Notes under the pieces: generated by a model
What the model was told of the DNA's origin: nothing
Database searches by the model: none
What the model saw: the letters and a program-made list of their open reading frames with translations, nothing else
Translations under genes and position numbers: made by a program
NCBI GenBank assembly: GCA_017694495.1
Contig: JADIMU010000054.1
Location: forward strand, 1 to 59,504
Direction: 5' to 3'
Source: Candidatus Aphodenecus pullistercoris
GTDB lineage: Bacteria > Spirochaetota > Spirochaetia > Sphaerochaetales > Sphaerochaetaceae
Length of the DNA: 59,504 nucleotides
Shown here: positions 25,185 to 33,445 of the stretch, in pieces
How positions within the stretch are numbered: the first letter of the stretch is position 1
Layout of the letters: each line of letters opens with the position of its first letter

Positions 25185-25976
25185 TCACAGTCTGTCCAGA
25201 TGCTCGTCCAGCGCCTTTGCGAACTGCTCAAGGTCGCGGAAGCGGAGGAAGGCGCTCTCGTCCTGGGCTGTGGGCTGGGCGTTGACGATGACGACCTTGC
25301 CTCCATAGTGGGCAGTGAGCTTGGGGAAGGCCGCCGCAGGATAGACGGTCAGCGATGAGCCCATGACGATTGCGATGTCCGCCTGTGAGAAGGAGACCTC
25401 AGCCTGGCGGAGGACGCTAGCCGAAAGGTTCTCACCGTAGAAGACGATGTCAGGCTTTATGATTCCCTTGCATGTCGTGCAAAGGGGCACCTGGCCCGAG
25501 CGGACGATTGGTGCGATCTGCTCGTAGGTGTACCAGGCACCGCAGTTCGTGCAATAGGCAGTCTTCGCGCTGCCATGGAGCTCGAAGACGAGCTTGCTTC
25601 CCGCCCTCTGGTGCATGAAGTCGATGTTCTGCGTGAAGAGTCCACCCTGGAGCCGGCCCTTGGCCTCGAGCTTGGCCAATGCGTAGTGCACGATGTTGGG
25701 TTCATACTCCTCGAGGTGGTACCAGACCTCCTCGGCCCACTCGTAGAAGATCTTGGGCTGCTCGTGGAAGTAGTCGATCGAGAGGATCTCTTCGACGTCA
25801 AGGCCATGCCAGGGTGAGTTGTAGACACCGTGTGCGCCTCTGAAGTCGGGTATGCCGGAGAGCGTCGAGACGCCGGCTCCAGTGAAGACGGCTACCTTCT
25901 TCGCCCCATCAAGGTACTTGGCGAAGGTCTCGAACTTTGGGCGGAAGACCTCCTCCCTCTCGCTGTACTCACTCAT
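25185..25976 (-). CDS. cobB: NAD-dependent protein deacylase (sirtuin)
   Basis: 263 residues. Removes acyl groups from lysine using NAD. The NAD site is FTGAGVSTLSGIPDFRG (about 31-47), the FTQNIDFMHQRAG box follows, the catalytic His is in FELHGSAKTAYC (about residue 135), and a four-Cys zinc module is CTNC...CTTC. GSSLTVYPAA completes the Rossmann fold. The start overlaps the miaB 3' end by 8 nt. Sequence cannot tell deacetylase from desuccinylase. Confidence 0.92.
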   Translation of the reverse strand: MSEYSEREEVFRPKFETFAKYLDGAKKVAVFTGAGVSTLSGIPDFRGAHGVYNSPWHGLDVEEILSIDYFHEQPKIFYEWAEEVWYHLEEYEPNIVHYALAKLEAKGRLQGGLFTQNIDFMHQRAGSKLVFELHGSAKTAYCTNCGAWYTYEQIAPIVRSGQVPLCTTCKGIIKPDIVFYGENLSASVLRQAEVSFSQADIAIVMGSSLTVYPAAAFPKLTAHYGGKVVIVNAQPTAQDESAFLRFRDLEQFAKALDEHLDRL

Positions 25977-27255
25977 CGCATTGCTCTCCTATGTAGGTGT
26001 TGCCCTTGAGGGCCAGAGTCCTCAGCGTGACAATGTCGCCCGGCGCGACCTTCGTCTTCGGATGGAAGCTCACCGTCTCGTTGTGGGCGTTGCGTGCGAG
26101 AAAGGCCGTCCTGTCGTCGCGCGTGGGAGAAAGGACGAGGGCCCTGAAGCTCTGCCCCACCCTGCCTTCCTTGATTCTGGCGGCCCGCTTTAGCTGCTCG
26201 TCGATCAGGCGCTCCAGACGGCGCGTCTTCTCCTCTTCGGGAATCTGGCCCTCCATGCGGGCAGCGGGAGTGCCCTCCCTGAGGTTGTAGTAGTACATGA
26301 AGGCCTCGATCGGAGCCAGATAGTCCATGGCTGACAGCGTCTCTTCGTACTCCTCCTCCGTCTCGGTGGGGAAGCCGACCATGACGTCAGTAGAGAATGT
26401 CAGGTCAGGGATTGACGAGCGCATACGGTCGACCAAGGAGAAGAAGCCCTCCCTCGTCGTCTTGCGGTTCATCAGAGAGAGGATGCGGCTGCTTCCCGCT
26501 TGCATGGGCAGGTGGATGTGGGAGCACACCCTCTCCTCCTCGGCGATGACGCGCATCAGCTCATCGGGAAAGTCCTTTGGATGGGGGCTGTCGAAACGGA
26601 CGAACTCGATCGAATCAAGCGATGAGGCGATGCGCCTCAGCAGCTCGGGGAAGCGGAGTCCCTCATAGTTGTAGCTGTTGACGTTCTGTCCCAGGAGCGT
26701 GATCTCCCTCACGCCTTTCGACTCGAGGAAGGCGACCTCATTCAGGATGTCGTCGACAGGGCGCGAGACTTCCCTGCCCCTGACGTAGGGGACGATGCAA
26801 TAGGAGCAGAAGTTGTTGCAACCGTTCATGATGGGCACGTATGAGGACTTCTCGCCCTCTTGGTAGTAGCTTGCCATGAAGTGGTAGCCGTCCTCCCTCT
26901 CCAGACGGTCCTCGCAAAGGAAGTCGACGATGTCCATCTTCTCGTTCGTGCCGATGACGGCATCGACGAAGGGGGCCTCCTTCTTGAGCTCGTCCTTGAG
27001 CCGCTCTGCCATGCACCCGGTCACGACGAGCTTCAGATGCGAGCCAGTCTTCTTCAGATGGTTGTAGTGGGACAGACGGCCCCAAATCCGGTTCTCAGCG
27101 CTCTTGCGCACCGAGCATGTGTTGATGATCACAGCGTCCGCACTCCTGCCGTCGTCCGTCTTCTCGAAGCCTGCACCGGAAAGCAGGAGGTCGAGGGCAT
27201 TGCCCTCCGCGATGTTCATCTGACAGCCGTAGTTCTCGAGGATGTAGCGCTTCAT
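25969..27255 (-). CDS. miaB: tRNA-2-methylthio-N6-dimethylallyladenosine synthase MiaB
   Basis: 428 residues. Methylthiolates i6A37 in tRNA. The N-terminal UPF0004 domain has three cluster cysteines (ENYGCQMN, INTCSVRK, VVTGCMAE). The radical SAM core has CNNFCSYCIVPYVRGRE (about 146-162), and a C-terminal TRAM domain covers about 365-428. It overlaps folD by 4 nt (ATGA) and the sirtuin downstream by 8 nt, forming folD-miaB-cobB. Confidence 0.95.
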   Translation of the reverse strand: MKRYILENYGCQMNIAEGNALDLLLSGAGFEKTDDGRSADAVIINTCSVRKSAENRIWGRLSHYNHLKKTGSHLKLVVTGCMAERLKDELKKEAPFVDAVIGTNEKMDIVDFLCEDRLEREDGYHFMASYYQEGEKSSYVPIMNGCNNFCSYCIVPYVRGREVSRPVDDILNEVAFLESKGVREITLLGQNVNSYNYEGLRFPELLRRIASSLDSIEFVRFDSPHPKDFPDELMRVIAEEERVCSHIHLPMQAGSSRILSLMNRKTTREGFFSLVDRMRSSIPDLTFSTDVMVGFPTETEEEYEETLSAMDYLAPIEAFMYYYNLREGTPAARMEGQIPEEEKTRRLERLIDEQLKRAARIKEGRVGQSFRALVLSPTRDDRTAFLARNAHNETVSFHPKTKVAPGDIVTLRTLALKGNTYIGEQCDE

Positions 27256-28136
27256 GCCGTCACCCCCGCCCTTCTTTCAGCCGCAATGAGCGTGTTGTCC
27301 ATGAGCATCGTGATCGTCATCGGTCCCACTCCACCGGGAACTGGCGTGATGTGGCTCGCCTTGAGGCGGACCGTTGCGTAGTCGGCATCGCCGACGAGGC
27401 GCCAGCCGCGCTCGCGACTGCTGTCCTCGACACGGTTTGTGCCCACGTCGATGACGACGGCACCCTCCTTCACCATGTCGGCCGTAAGCGTATGGGGATG
27501 GCCTGCCGCCACGATGATGATGTCGCTTTCCAGTGTGATCGAGGAAAGGTTCCTCGTATGGGTGTTGCACACAGTGACTGTGGCATCGCGGCCACGCTGC
27601 ATCAGGAGGCTGGCAATCGGCTTGCCGACAAGGTTGCTGCGTCCGATGACGCACACCCTACGCCCATCAGTCTCGATCCTGTAGTAGTCGAGGATGGCGA
27701 GGATGCCCTTGGGCGTGCACGAGACGAGGCTGTCGCGGCCCATGAGCGTGAGGCCTGCGTTTACAGGATTGAGGCCATCGACGTCCTTCTCCGGTGCGAT
27801 TGCGAGCATGATGCGCTCATCGTCGATCTGGGGTGGTGTCGGGAACTGGACAAGGATGCCATCGACCTCGGCATTGCCATTCAATTCTGCGACGAGGTCC
27901 AGGAGCTCTTCCTGGCTCGTATCAGAGGGAAGATGCCAATCCCTGTGGGCGATGCCGACTTCTTCGCAGGCGGCCTTCTTGCTCGTCACATAGCTCACGC
28001 TTGCCGGATCGTCGCCGACCAGGACGACGGCCAGCGTTGGGCGGTGTCCAGTCTTTTCAGTGAAGGCGGCGACACTCCGCCCTATCCTATCTCTATGGAA
28101 GGAGGCGACCTCCTTGCCGTCCATTCTGATTGCCAT
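27252..28136 (-). CDS. folD: Bifunctional methylene-THF dehydrogenase/cyclohydrolase FolD
   Basis: 294 residues. Interconverts 5,10-methylene-THF, methenyl-THF and 10-formyl-THF. Has the catalytic segment VSYVTSKKAACEEVGI (Tyr and Lys), ILVQFPTPPQID, the NADP fold CVIGRSNLVGKPIASLLM, and PVPGGVGPMTITMLMDNT at the end. There is no Shine-Dalgarno before the ATG, and a -10 box lies 6-8 nt upstream, so the mRNA is probably leaderless. First gene of folD-miaB-cobB. Confidence 0.96.
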   Translation of the reverse strand: MAIRMDGKEVASFHRDRIGRSVAAFTEKTGHRPTLAVVLVGDDPASVSYVTSKKAACEEVGIAHRDWHLPSDTSQEELLDLVAELNGNAEVDGILVQFPTPPQIDDERIMLAIAPEKDVDGLNPVNAGLTLMGRDSLVSCTPKGILAILDYYRIETDGRRVCVIGRSNLVGKPIASLLMQRGRDATVTVCNTHTRNLSSITLESDIIIVAAGHPHTLTADMVKEGAVVIDVGTNRVEDSSRERGWRLVGDADYATVRLKASHITPVPGGVGPMTITMLMDNTLIAAERRAGVTA

Positions 28137-28142
28137 GAAAAT

Positions 28143-28172
28143 ACATTATCCAAAAAGTCGAAAAAGAGACAA
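28143..28172 (-). promoter_or_regulatory. folD promoter (leaderless)
   Basis: Minus strand TTGTCT (28167-28172) with TAATGT (28143-28148, 18-nt spacer), or GATAAT (28145-28150, 16-nt spacer). Either puts the transcript start at or beside the folD ATG at 28136. Confidence 0.5.
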
Positions 28173-28200
28173 TTGGGTAGTTCTCGAGACGATTTTTCAT

Positions 28201-28206
28201 TATATT
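28201..28206 (+). promoter_or_regulatory. -10 element of the outer-membrane protein gene
   Basis: TATATT ends 7 nt before the ATG at 28214, with no ribosome binding site between. No convincing -35 is seen at standard spacing (TTGGGT at 28173 is too far). Confidence 0.35.
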
Positions 28207-28213
28207 CATTGAC

Positions 28214-28828
28214 ATGACACGCAAACTCACAAGCCTGCTCCTGGCACTGGCGCTCCTGATCGCAGTGGGCAGCCCGCTGTACAGTGTGCAGATCTACGAC
28301 AACGGAAGCCAGCGCTTCACAATAACGGCAGGACCGACCATGCCTCTGTCCACAACCGTCTTCAGCGGTGAGTATCAGGGCAACTACGTCGGCTGGGGCG
28401 AAGGAAAGTCGGGCTTCACTCCCGTAGGAGGCTTCGGCAGCATCGCCTACCAGGTCTTCATCAACCCCTATGTCGCAATCGGCGGCGAGATTGGCTACGG
28501 CTTCAACTACTACGTCGACGACGCTCTGCTGACGAACGTCCCCATGCAGTTCAAGCTCACGGTCATGCCTCTCCAGGGAACGGTCGAGATTCCGCTCTCC
28601 TTCGGCATTGGAACGAGCTACATGTCGATTTCCGACGGTGGCGCCTACATGCCGCTCTTCGCTTCCTTTGAGACGGGCCTCGACTGGTACTTCACCGACA
28701 ACTGGGGCGTCGGCATCAAGACGGGTCTGTGGGTGATCGGCGAGTTCTACTTCCAGCAGGACAAGACTGACCAGAACGCCCTTCAGACCATGATACCCAT
28801 CACCCTCTCGGTGACATACAGGCAGTAG
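28214..28828 (+). CDS. Outer-membrane beta-barrel protein, unassigned
   Basis: 204 residues. A signal peptide (MTRKLTSLLLALALLIAVGSPLYS, about 1-24) is followed by alternating polar/hydrophobic strands rich in Gly and aromatics (for example AIGGEIGYGFNYYVDDALLT, LDWYFTDNWGVGIKTGLWVI), ending SVTYRQ. This is the profile of a small OmpW/OmpA-type eight-strand barrel. No exact family is assigned. It precedes a lipoprotein gene by 9 nt with an AGGAGG between, so the pair is probably one transcript. Confidence 0.7.
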   Translation: MTRKLTSLLLALALLIAVGSPLYSVQIYDNGSQRFTITAGPTMPLSTTVFSGEYQGNYVGWGEGKSGFTPVGGFGSIAYQVFINPYVAIGGEIGYGFNYYVDDALLTNVPMQFKLTVMPLQGTVEIPLSFGIGTSYMSISDGGAYMPLFASFETGLDWYFTDNWGVGIKTGLWVIGEFYFQQDKTDQNALQTMIPITLSVTYRQ

Positions 28829-28837
28829 GAGGAAGAG

Positions 28838-30058
28838 ATGAAGATGAAAAGAATAAGCACAATCCTTCTTGCATTGCTGATGCTCATCTCTTTCACGGCA
28901 TGCAATCTGGACAACAACGGCATCCTCTACAGAGGCCCCAACCGTACTCCGTCCGACAACAAGAACAGGAACTATATCGGGCATACAAGCGATACAGTCT
29001 ATTTCGTCACAAGTGATGGCCTTTCCCAGGCCAAGCTCAATGGTACTTCTTTGACAGATGACCAGGTCATCTCATCGAATTCCATATTCCAGCACTACTT
29101 CCAGGGTCATGGATGGATGGTTGGCAACGACATAGTGTGGCTTGAGGACAATCAGGGGGAGCAGAACTATTATCTCATCACTCCGACTACTGATCCGGTG
29201 GGTATCACCAAGCTTGAAGTAAAGTATGGCACTGAGACCACAGAACTGAAAACACCCAAATATCTTTACCGCTACTACAGCGATGATTACGATCCCTATC
29301 TCGTTGTCAAAGAGGAAAAGGACTCGAATGCCGTCGTCTATACTGCTACAGTCGAGGCAAAAGCAAAAACTCTGACCCTTACACAGGTGCTCAATATGGA
29401 CACATCCTTTGATTCGTCTGAAGACTTGGACTTTAACTACTCCGGCAGTGTGAACGGCCTTCTCTGGAGCACAATAACGTCCAAAGACGACTCTGGGAAA
29501 GAGACCACTACCACCACATATATGTATGCATTGCCAGATTCCAATGGCAGCAGCACTACTCCTGTCACTGTGACATTCTCCCATGATGTCACAAGTGAGG
29601 ATGAGACACCCACCACGGAGGAAGTCACAGTCGCTCCTTCGACAATCAAGTCTGTCTATGAGAAGGATGGCTACCTCTTCGTCCTGACCTCATCAAGCAG
29701 TCAGATCACAATCTATTCGAACTATGTGACAACTGGAAATCCAGGAACCGCAACTGAAGGAAATCTCACGCTCAAAGAACTTGCCACTGTTTCTGCGTCC
29801 TACAACAGCTCCTTCCCAATTTATTATCGTGAAGGGAAACTCATCTTCCTCGACTACAACATCAGCGATTCGTCCGTCATGTACTTCGTCGACCTGACTA
29901 GAGAGAAAGAGACCGCCTCTGACAGCCTGTCAAGCGGAATTGAGGCTGAGGCTTTCATCGACCTCACCGGCGATGAAGACGACGATATCTATATGATGAC
30001 CAAGAACCACGGATTCTTTAAGGTCAGCCTTTCAAGCAATTCGGTCAGTGAAATCTGA
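28838..30058 (+). CDS. Lipoprotein of unknown function
   Basis: 406 residues. Signal peptide with a lipobox (LISFTAC, Cys about residue 22), then a beta-rich body with many Thr/Ser/Asp, suggesting a propeller-like or surface-exposed fold. Base composition is visibly lower in GC than the surrounding genes and codon choice is more relaxed, so it may be fast-evolving or acquired. It follows the barrel gene with AGGAGGAAGAG before the ATG and is closed by the hairpin at 30081-30112. Confidence 0.7.
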   Translation: MKMKRISTILLALLMLISFTACNLDNNGILYRGPNRTPSDNKNRNYIGHTSDTVYFVTSDGLSQAKLNGTSLTDDQVISSNSIFQHYFQGHGWMVGNDIVWLEDNQGEQNYYLITPTTDPVGITKLEVKYGTETTELKTPKYLYRYYSDDYDPYLVVKEEKDSNAVVYTATVEAKAKTLTLTQVLNMDTSFDSSEDLDFNYSGSVNGLLWSTITSKDDSGKETTTTTYMYALPDSNGSSTTPVTVTFSHDVTSEDETPTTEEVTVAPSTIKSVYEKDGYLFVLTSSSSQITIYSNYVTTGNPGTATEGNLTLKELATVSASYNSSFPIYYREGKLIFLDYNISDSSVMYFVDLTREKETASDSLSSGIEAEAFIDLTGDEDDDIYMMTKNHGFFKVSLSSNSVSEI

Positions 30059-30080
30059 GCGTTGTTTCATCAGATATGCA

Positions 30081-30112
30081 GAAAGGGAAGTCCAATCGGG
30101 CTTCCCTTTCTC
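30081..30112. terminator. Bidirectional intrinsic terminator between converging genes
   Basis: A 9-bp stem, AAAGGGAAG / CTTCCCTTT (30082-30090 with 30101-30109). It is T-rich downstream on the plus strand (CTCTTTG), after the lipoprotein gene. On the minus strand it lies after the phosphoribosyltransferase gene. Confidence 0.65.
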
Positions 30113-30147
30113 TTTGTCTGGGGAGGACTCTCCCCTTCTCTTCCGCT

Positions 30148-30765
30148 TCAGTCCTCGAGGATCTCGTGGAGGATGCGCTTGACTTCGTCGTCCTTGTAGA
30201 CCTCGTCCACTTCGTCATGGGTCAGGCCGATGAACTCGTGGCAGGTGTAGTGGATCCACCTCTCGTCCTCCGGCTTCTCCAGGACGTGCTTGCGGCACCA
30301 GTAATCGGGCTGGATTGGAAGGGGCTCCTCATGTTTGAAGAGTGGTACCTTGTAGTCGTACACGGCCACCTTGATGTCCTCTCTAGGGATGCCGCAGTCC
30401 ATGACCGTGTTCACAAGGGCGTTGACCGTCATTCCAGTGTCGAAGATGTCGTCGACGATGAGGACCTTCTGTCCCTTCTTCAGGTTCTTGGGCGACCAGG
30501 TCCAGCCGTCGATGTCGACGTGGCCGGCATGGTCCTTCACCAGATTGTAGCTGCGGGCGACGACGGCGGCGTAGAAGACGGGCGTCTTGCCCTGCTGCAA
30601 GGCGATGAGCTTGTAGAACTCGCTCATGACGTTGGCCATGTAGGCCCCTCCACGCAGGGAGTCGTAGATGACATCGGGAACGAAGCCGTCTTCCTTGTAC
30701 ATCCTGTAGACGAGCTTCAGCGCAGCGTCACGGATCATGTCGCAGGTGATGAATTCCTTGGCCAT
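30148..30765 (-). CDS. Purine phosphoribosyltransferase (hypoxanthine/xanthine type)
   Basis: 205 residues. Transfers the phosphoribosyl group of PRPP to a purine base. The PRPP loop is KVLIVDDIFDTGMTVNAL (about 105-122), with YDSLRGG earlier. The ATG at 30765 has AGAAGGAG upstream; the longer frame lacks one. The exact base cannot be told; relatives are annotated as xanthine/hypoxanthine enzymes. It starts 28 nt after the MATE gene, probably in one unit. Confidence 0.85.
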   Translation of the reverse strand: MAKEFITCDMIRDAALKLVYRMYKEDGFVPDVIYDSLRGGAYMANVMSEFYKLIALQQGKTPVFYAAVVARSYNLVKDHAGHVDIDGWTWSPKNLKKGQKVLIVDDIFDTGMTVNALVNTVMDCGIPREDIKVAVYDYKVPLFKHEEPLPIQPDYWCRKHVLEKPEDERWIHYTCHEFIGLTHDEVDEVYKDDEVKRILHEILED

Positions 30766-30793
30766 GAAAACTCCTTCTCTTTGTCTGGAAATC

Positions 30794-32164
30794 TTAAGGC
30801 CGCAAGCTGGCTTTTGCAAGCTGTCGGCGGAGCTTTCTGAAGATAGTCAGCCTCATTACGCTGTATGTCGCCATTCCTCCCACGACGTTGCTTATGGGTT
30901 CGGCAAGGACGACGCCGTCGACTCCAATGAAGTATGGCAAAATAATCGTCAGCGGCACGACTATGATGACCTTCCTGAAGAGCGAGAAGAAGACTGCCTG
31001 CTTGGCGTAGCCCAAGGCGACGAAGGTCTGCTGTCCCGACATGTGGAAGCTCATGAAGATGAAGCCGAAGAAGTAGATCTGGAGGGCGTGGTGGCTTGCC
31101 TCCATCAATGTCCCGTCAGTCGTGAAGAGCCTGATGAAGGGATCGGGTAAGATGTAGATCAGGGCCCAGATCAGGCCGGAATAGACGAGCATCATGACCA
31201 GGAGGAGCTGGCTGGCCTTCATGACGCGCCTTCCGTCTCCACGGCCATAGTTGTAGCTCATCACAGGGGTGGCGCCGGAGGAGAAGCCGTTCATCGGGGT
31301 CGAGAAGATCTCCCTGATCGAATTCAGGATCGTCATGACGCCGACATAGAGGTCCCCACCCCAGATGGCGGCGCACTTGTTGCACACGAGCTGGACGATG
31401 GAGTTGGTCGCGCCCATCGTGAAGCCGCTGGTGCCCAGCATGCAGATGCGTGCGACACGCCTCCCTTCCAGAGGCATGAAGCGCAATCGGATTGGAAGAT
31501 GGCCACGTCGCAGGAAGGCGATGCAGAAGATCGCCGAGATGCACTGGCTGATCACGGTCGCGATGGCGGCACCTCTCACTCCAAGGTCGAAGAGGAAGAT
31601 GAGGATGGGATCCAGGATGATGTTCGTTAGGGCTCCGACCACGACAGCGACCATGCCGACAGACGAGTAGCCCAGTGCGTTGATGAAGGGCGTTAGCGTC
31701 AGCGAGATGAGGACTGGCACTGAGCCGAGGACGTAGATGACGAGGTAGCTCTGGGCATATGGAAAGGTCTGGTCGCTCGCGCCGAAAAGATAGAGGATCG
31801 GGCGCGAGAAGATCAGGACGAGTACTGTGATGACGAGGCCTGTGACGACTGTAAGCGTGAAGGACTGGCCAAGATAGCGCTCGGCCTCCTGGTTGTCGCC
31901 CTTGCCGAGCTCAATCGCGCAAAGCGGCCCTCCCCCGTTCGAGCCGAAGAGCCGTGCGAAGGCGGAGATCAGGCTGATGATGGGCAGACAGAGTCCCACA
32001 CCTGTAAGCGCTACGGAGCCTATGCCTGAGATGTGGGCAATGTAGATCCTGTCGACCTGGCTGTAGAGCAGGTTCACAAGCTCTGCGATGATCAGGGGAA
32101 AGGATGAGGCGAGGATGGCGCGCCAGACGCTCTGCCTGGCGAAGTCTGTCTGATGTATCCTCAT
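30794..32164 (-). CDS. MATE-family efflux transporter
   Basis: 456 residues from the ATG at 32164, behind GAGGAATGGGCT. About twelve membrane segments in two MatE halves (for example IIAELVNLLYSQVDRIYIAH near the start; ALGYSSVGMVAVVVGALTNI; ALGYAKQAVFFSLFRKVIIV). MATE proteins export cationic compounds against Na+ or H+. The substrate is unknown. Upstream is map with its terminator; downstream is the purine phosphoribosyltransferase. Confidence 0.9.
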   Translation of the reverse strand: MRIHQTDFARQSVWRAILASSFPLIIAELVNLLYSQVDRIYIAHISGIGSVALTGVGLCLPIISLISAFARLFGSNGGGPLCAIELGKGDNQEAERYLGQSFTLTVVTGLVITVLVLIFSRPILYLFGASDQTFPYAQSYLVIYVLGSVPVLISLTLTPFINALGYSSVGMVAVVVGALTNIILDPILIFLFDLGVRGAAIATVISQCISAIFCIAFLRRGHLPIRLRFMPLEGRRVARICMLGTSGFTMGATNSIVQLVCNKCAAIWGGDLYVGVMTILNSIREIFSTPMNGFSSGATPVMSYNYGRGDGRRVMKASQLLLVMMLVYSGLIWALIYILPDPFIRLFTTDGTLMEASHHALQIYFFGFIFMSFHMSGQQTFVALGYAKQAVFFSLFRKVIIVVPLTIILPYFIGVDGVVLAEPISNVVGGMATYSVMRLTIFRKLRRQLAKASLRP

Positions 32165-32211
32165 AGCCCATTCCTCATGCACAGATTTGTAGCGCAAAAG
32201 GGGCTGATTGT

Positions 32212-32236
32212 GAAAGAGGCACCTCAGCGGTGCCTC
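32212..32236 (-). terminator. Intrinsic terminator after map
   Basis: Minus strand 8-bp stem GAGGCACC / GGTGCCTC with loop GCTGA, then TTTC. It is directly after the map stop codon and ends the long gapA-map stretch. The T run is short. Confidence 0.55.
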
Positions 32237-32242
32237 AATCTG

Positions 32243-33004
32243 TCAAAGTTCGGTCAGAACCTCTATGCCGTGGTCCGTCACTGCGATCGTGTGCTCCCAG
32301 TGGCATGCAGGCTTGCCATCTGCGGTGCGCACCGTCCAGCCGTCCTTACGGTCGTCCTTGATCCTCCAGGTGCCCATGTTGATCATGGGCTCGATGGCAA
32401 GCACGAGTCCCGGCTTGAGGCGCAGGTTGCTCGACATCGGCTCGACATAGTTGGGGACTGAAGGCTCCTCATGGACGTCGAAACCGACTCCGTGGCCCGT
32501 GTAGTCTCGCACGACGCCGTAGCCGTTCTCGGTGAAGGCGTGGCGGAAGACCGCCGCTCCTATGTCGTGGAGTCTGGCGCCCTTCTTACGTGCCGCCTCG
32601 ATGCCGAGGTAGAGGCACTCGCGGGTGACGACGTTCAGCTTGTGGACCTCGTCGCTGACCTTGCCCACTTCGTAGGTCCTCGTGGAATCGGAGACGTAGC
32701 CGTCAAGCGTGACGCAGATGTCGACGGAGATGATGTCACCCTCCTTCAGGATCTGCTTCTTCGAAGGGATGCCGTGGATGACGACCTCGTTGATGGAAGT
32801 GCATGTGGCGGCAGGATAGCCGCAGTATCCAAGGCATGAGGGGATGGCGTGGTGCTTCTTGATGAACTCGTGGGCGATCCTGTCGACATCCCAGGTCGAG
32901 ATGCCGGGCTTGATCACCTCATCCAGAGACAGGAGACACTCGGCCAGAATCTTTCCGCTCTCGCGGATCTTGGCGATCTCAGTGCTGTTCTTCAGCTGTA
33001 TCAT
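32243..33004 (-). CDS. map: Type I methionine aminopeptidase
   Basis: 253 residues. Removes the initiator methionine. The two-metal pitta-bread fold is seen in ISVDICVTLDGYVSDSTRTY (Asp ligands), TGHGVGFDVHEEPSVPN (His), AIEPMINMG (Glu) and HWEHTIAVTD (Glu). The ATG at 33004 begins MIQLKNSTEIAKIRESG; it overlaps the nusB 3' end by 26 nt. Confidence 0.96.
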   Translation of the reverse strand: MIQLKNSTEIAKIRESGKILAECLLSLDEVIKPGISTWDVDRIAHEFIKKHHAIPSCLGYCGYPAATCTSINEVVIHGIPSKKQILKEGDIISVDICVTLDGYVSDSTRTYEVGKVSDEVHKLNVVTRECLYLGIEAARKKGARLHDIGAAVFRHAFTENGYGVVRDYTGHGVGFDVHEEPSVPNYVEPMSSNLRLKPGLVLAIEPMINMGTWRIKDDRKDGWTVRTADGKPACHWEHTIAVTDHGIEVLTEL

Positions 33005-33443
33005 TCTTGGCGACTTCCTTCTTGCTGACGGCATCCAGCAGGCCGTTGATGAACTTGTATGTGACGTCCGTGCTGAGCTCCTGGGAGAGCTTCACCGCCT
33101 CGTCGATGACGATCGAGGGATGGAGGTCCTTGCTGAAGAGCAGGGAGAAGACCGAGATGCGCAGGATGTTCCTGTCGACCAGGTTGATGCGCTCCAGCGG
33201 TCTGTTGATCGAATAGCGCGAGATGATCTCGTCGATCTGGTCGAGCTTCTCCAGCGTGCCATGGATGAGGTAGCGTGCGTAGAAGAGGCTCTCCTCGGGA
33301 ATGGATGCCATCTCCTCCTCGCTCTTGCCGGGCAGGAGGGAGAGGTCGACATCCTCGCTGAGGTTGTTGTTGAAGTCCAGGGCGTAGAGTGTCTCCACAG
33401 CCAGCACCCTGGACATGTGCTTTGCAAAGTGTCTGTCGCTCAT
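32979..33443 (-). CDS. nusB: Transcription antitermination protein NusB
   Basis: 154 residues. All-helical factor that binds boxA RNA with NusE in rRNA antitermination. The family pattern is clear from RVLAVETLYALDF near the start to LVDRNILRISVFSLL, HPSIVIDEAVKLSQEL and YKFINGLLDAVSKK. The ATG at 33443 lies 3 nt after the preceding gene's stop; the longer open frame is not used. Confidence 0.93.
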   Translation of the reverse strand: MSDRHFAKHMSRVLAVETLYALDFNNNLSEDVDLSLLPGKSEEEMASIPEESLFYARYLIHGTLEKLDQIDEIISRYSINRPLERINLVDRNILRISVFSLLFSKDLHPSIVIDEAVKLSQELSTDVTYKFINGLLDAVSKKEVAKNDTAEEQH

Positions 33444-33445
33444 TC

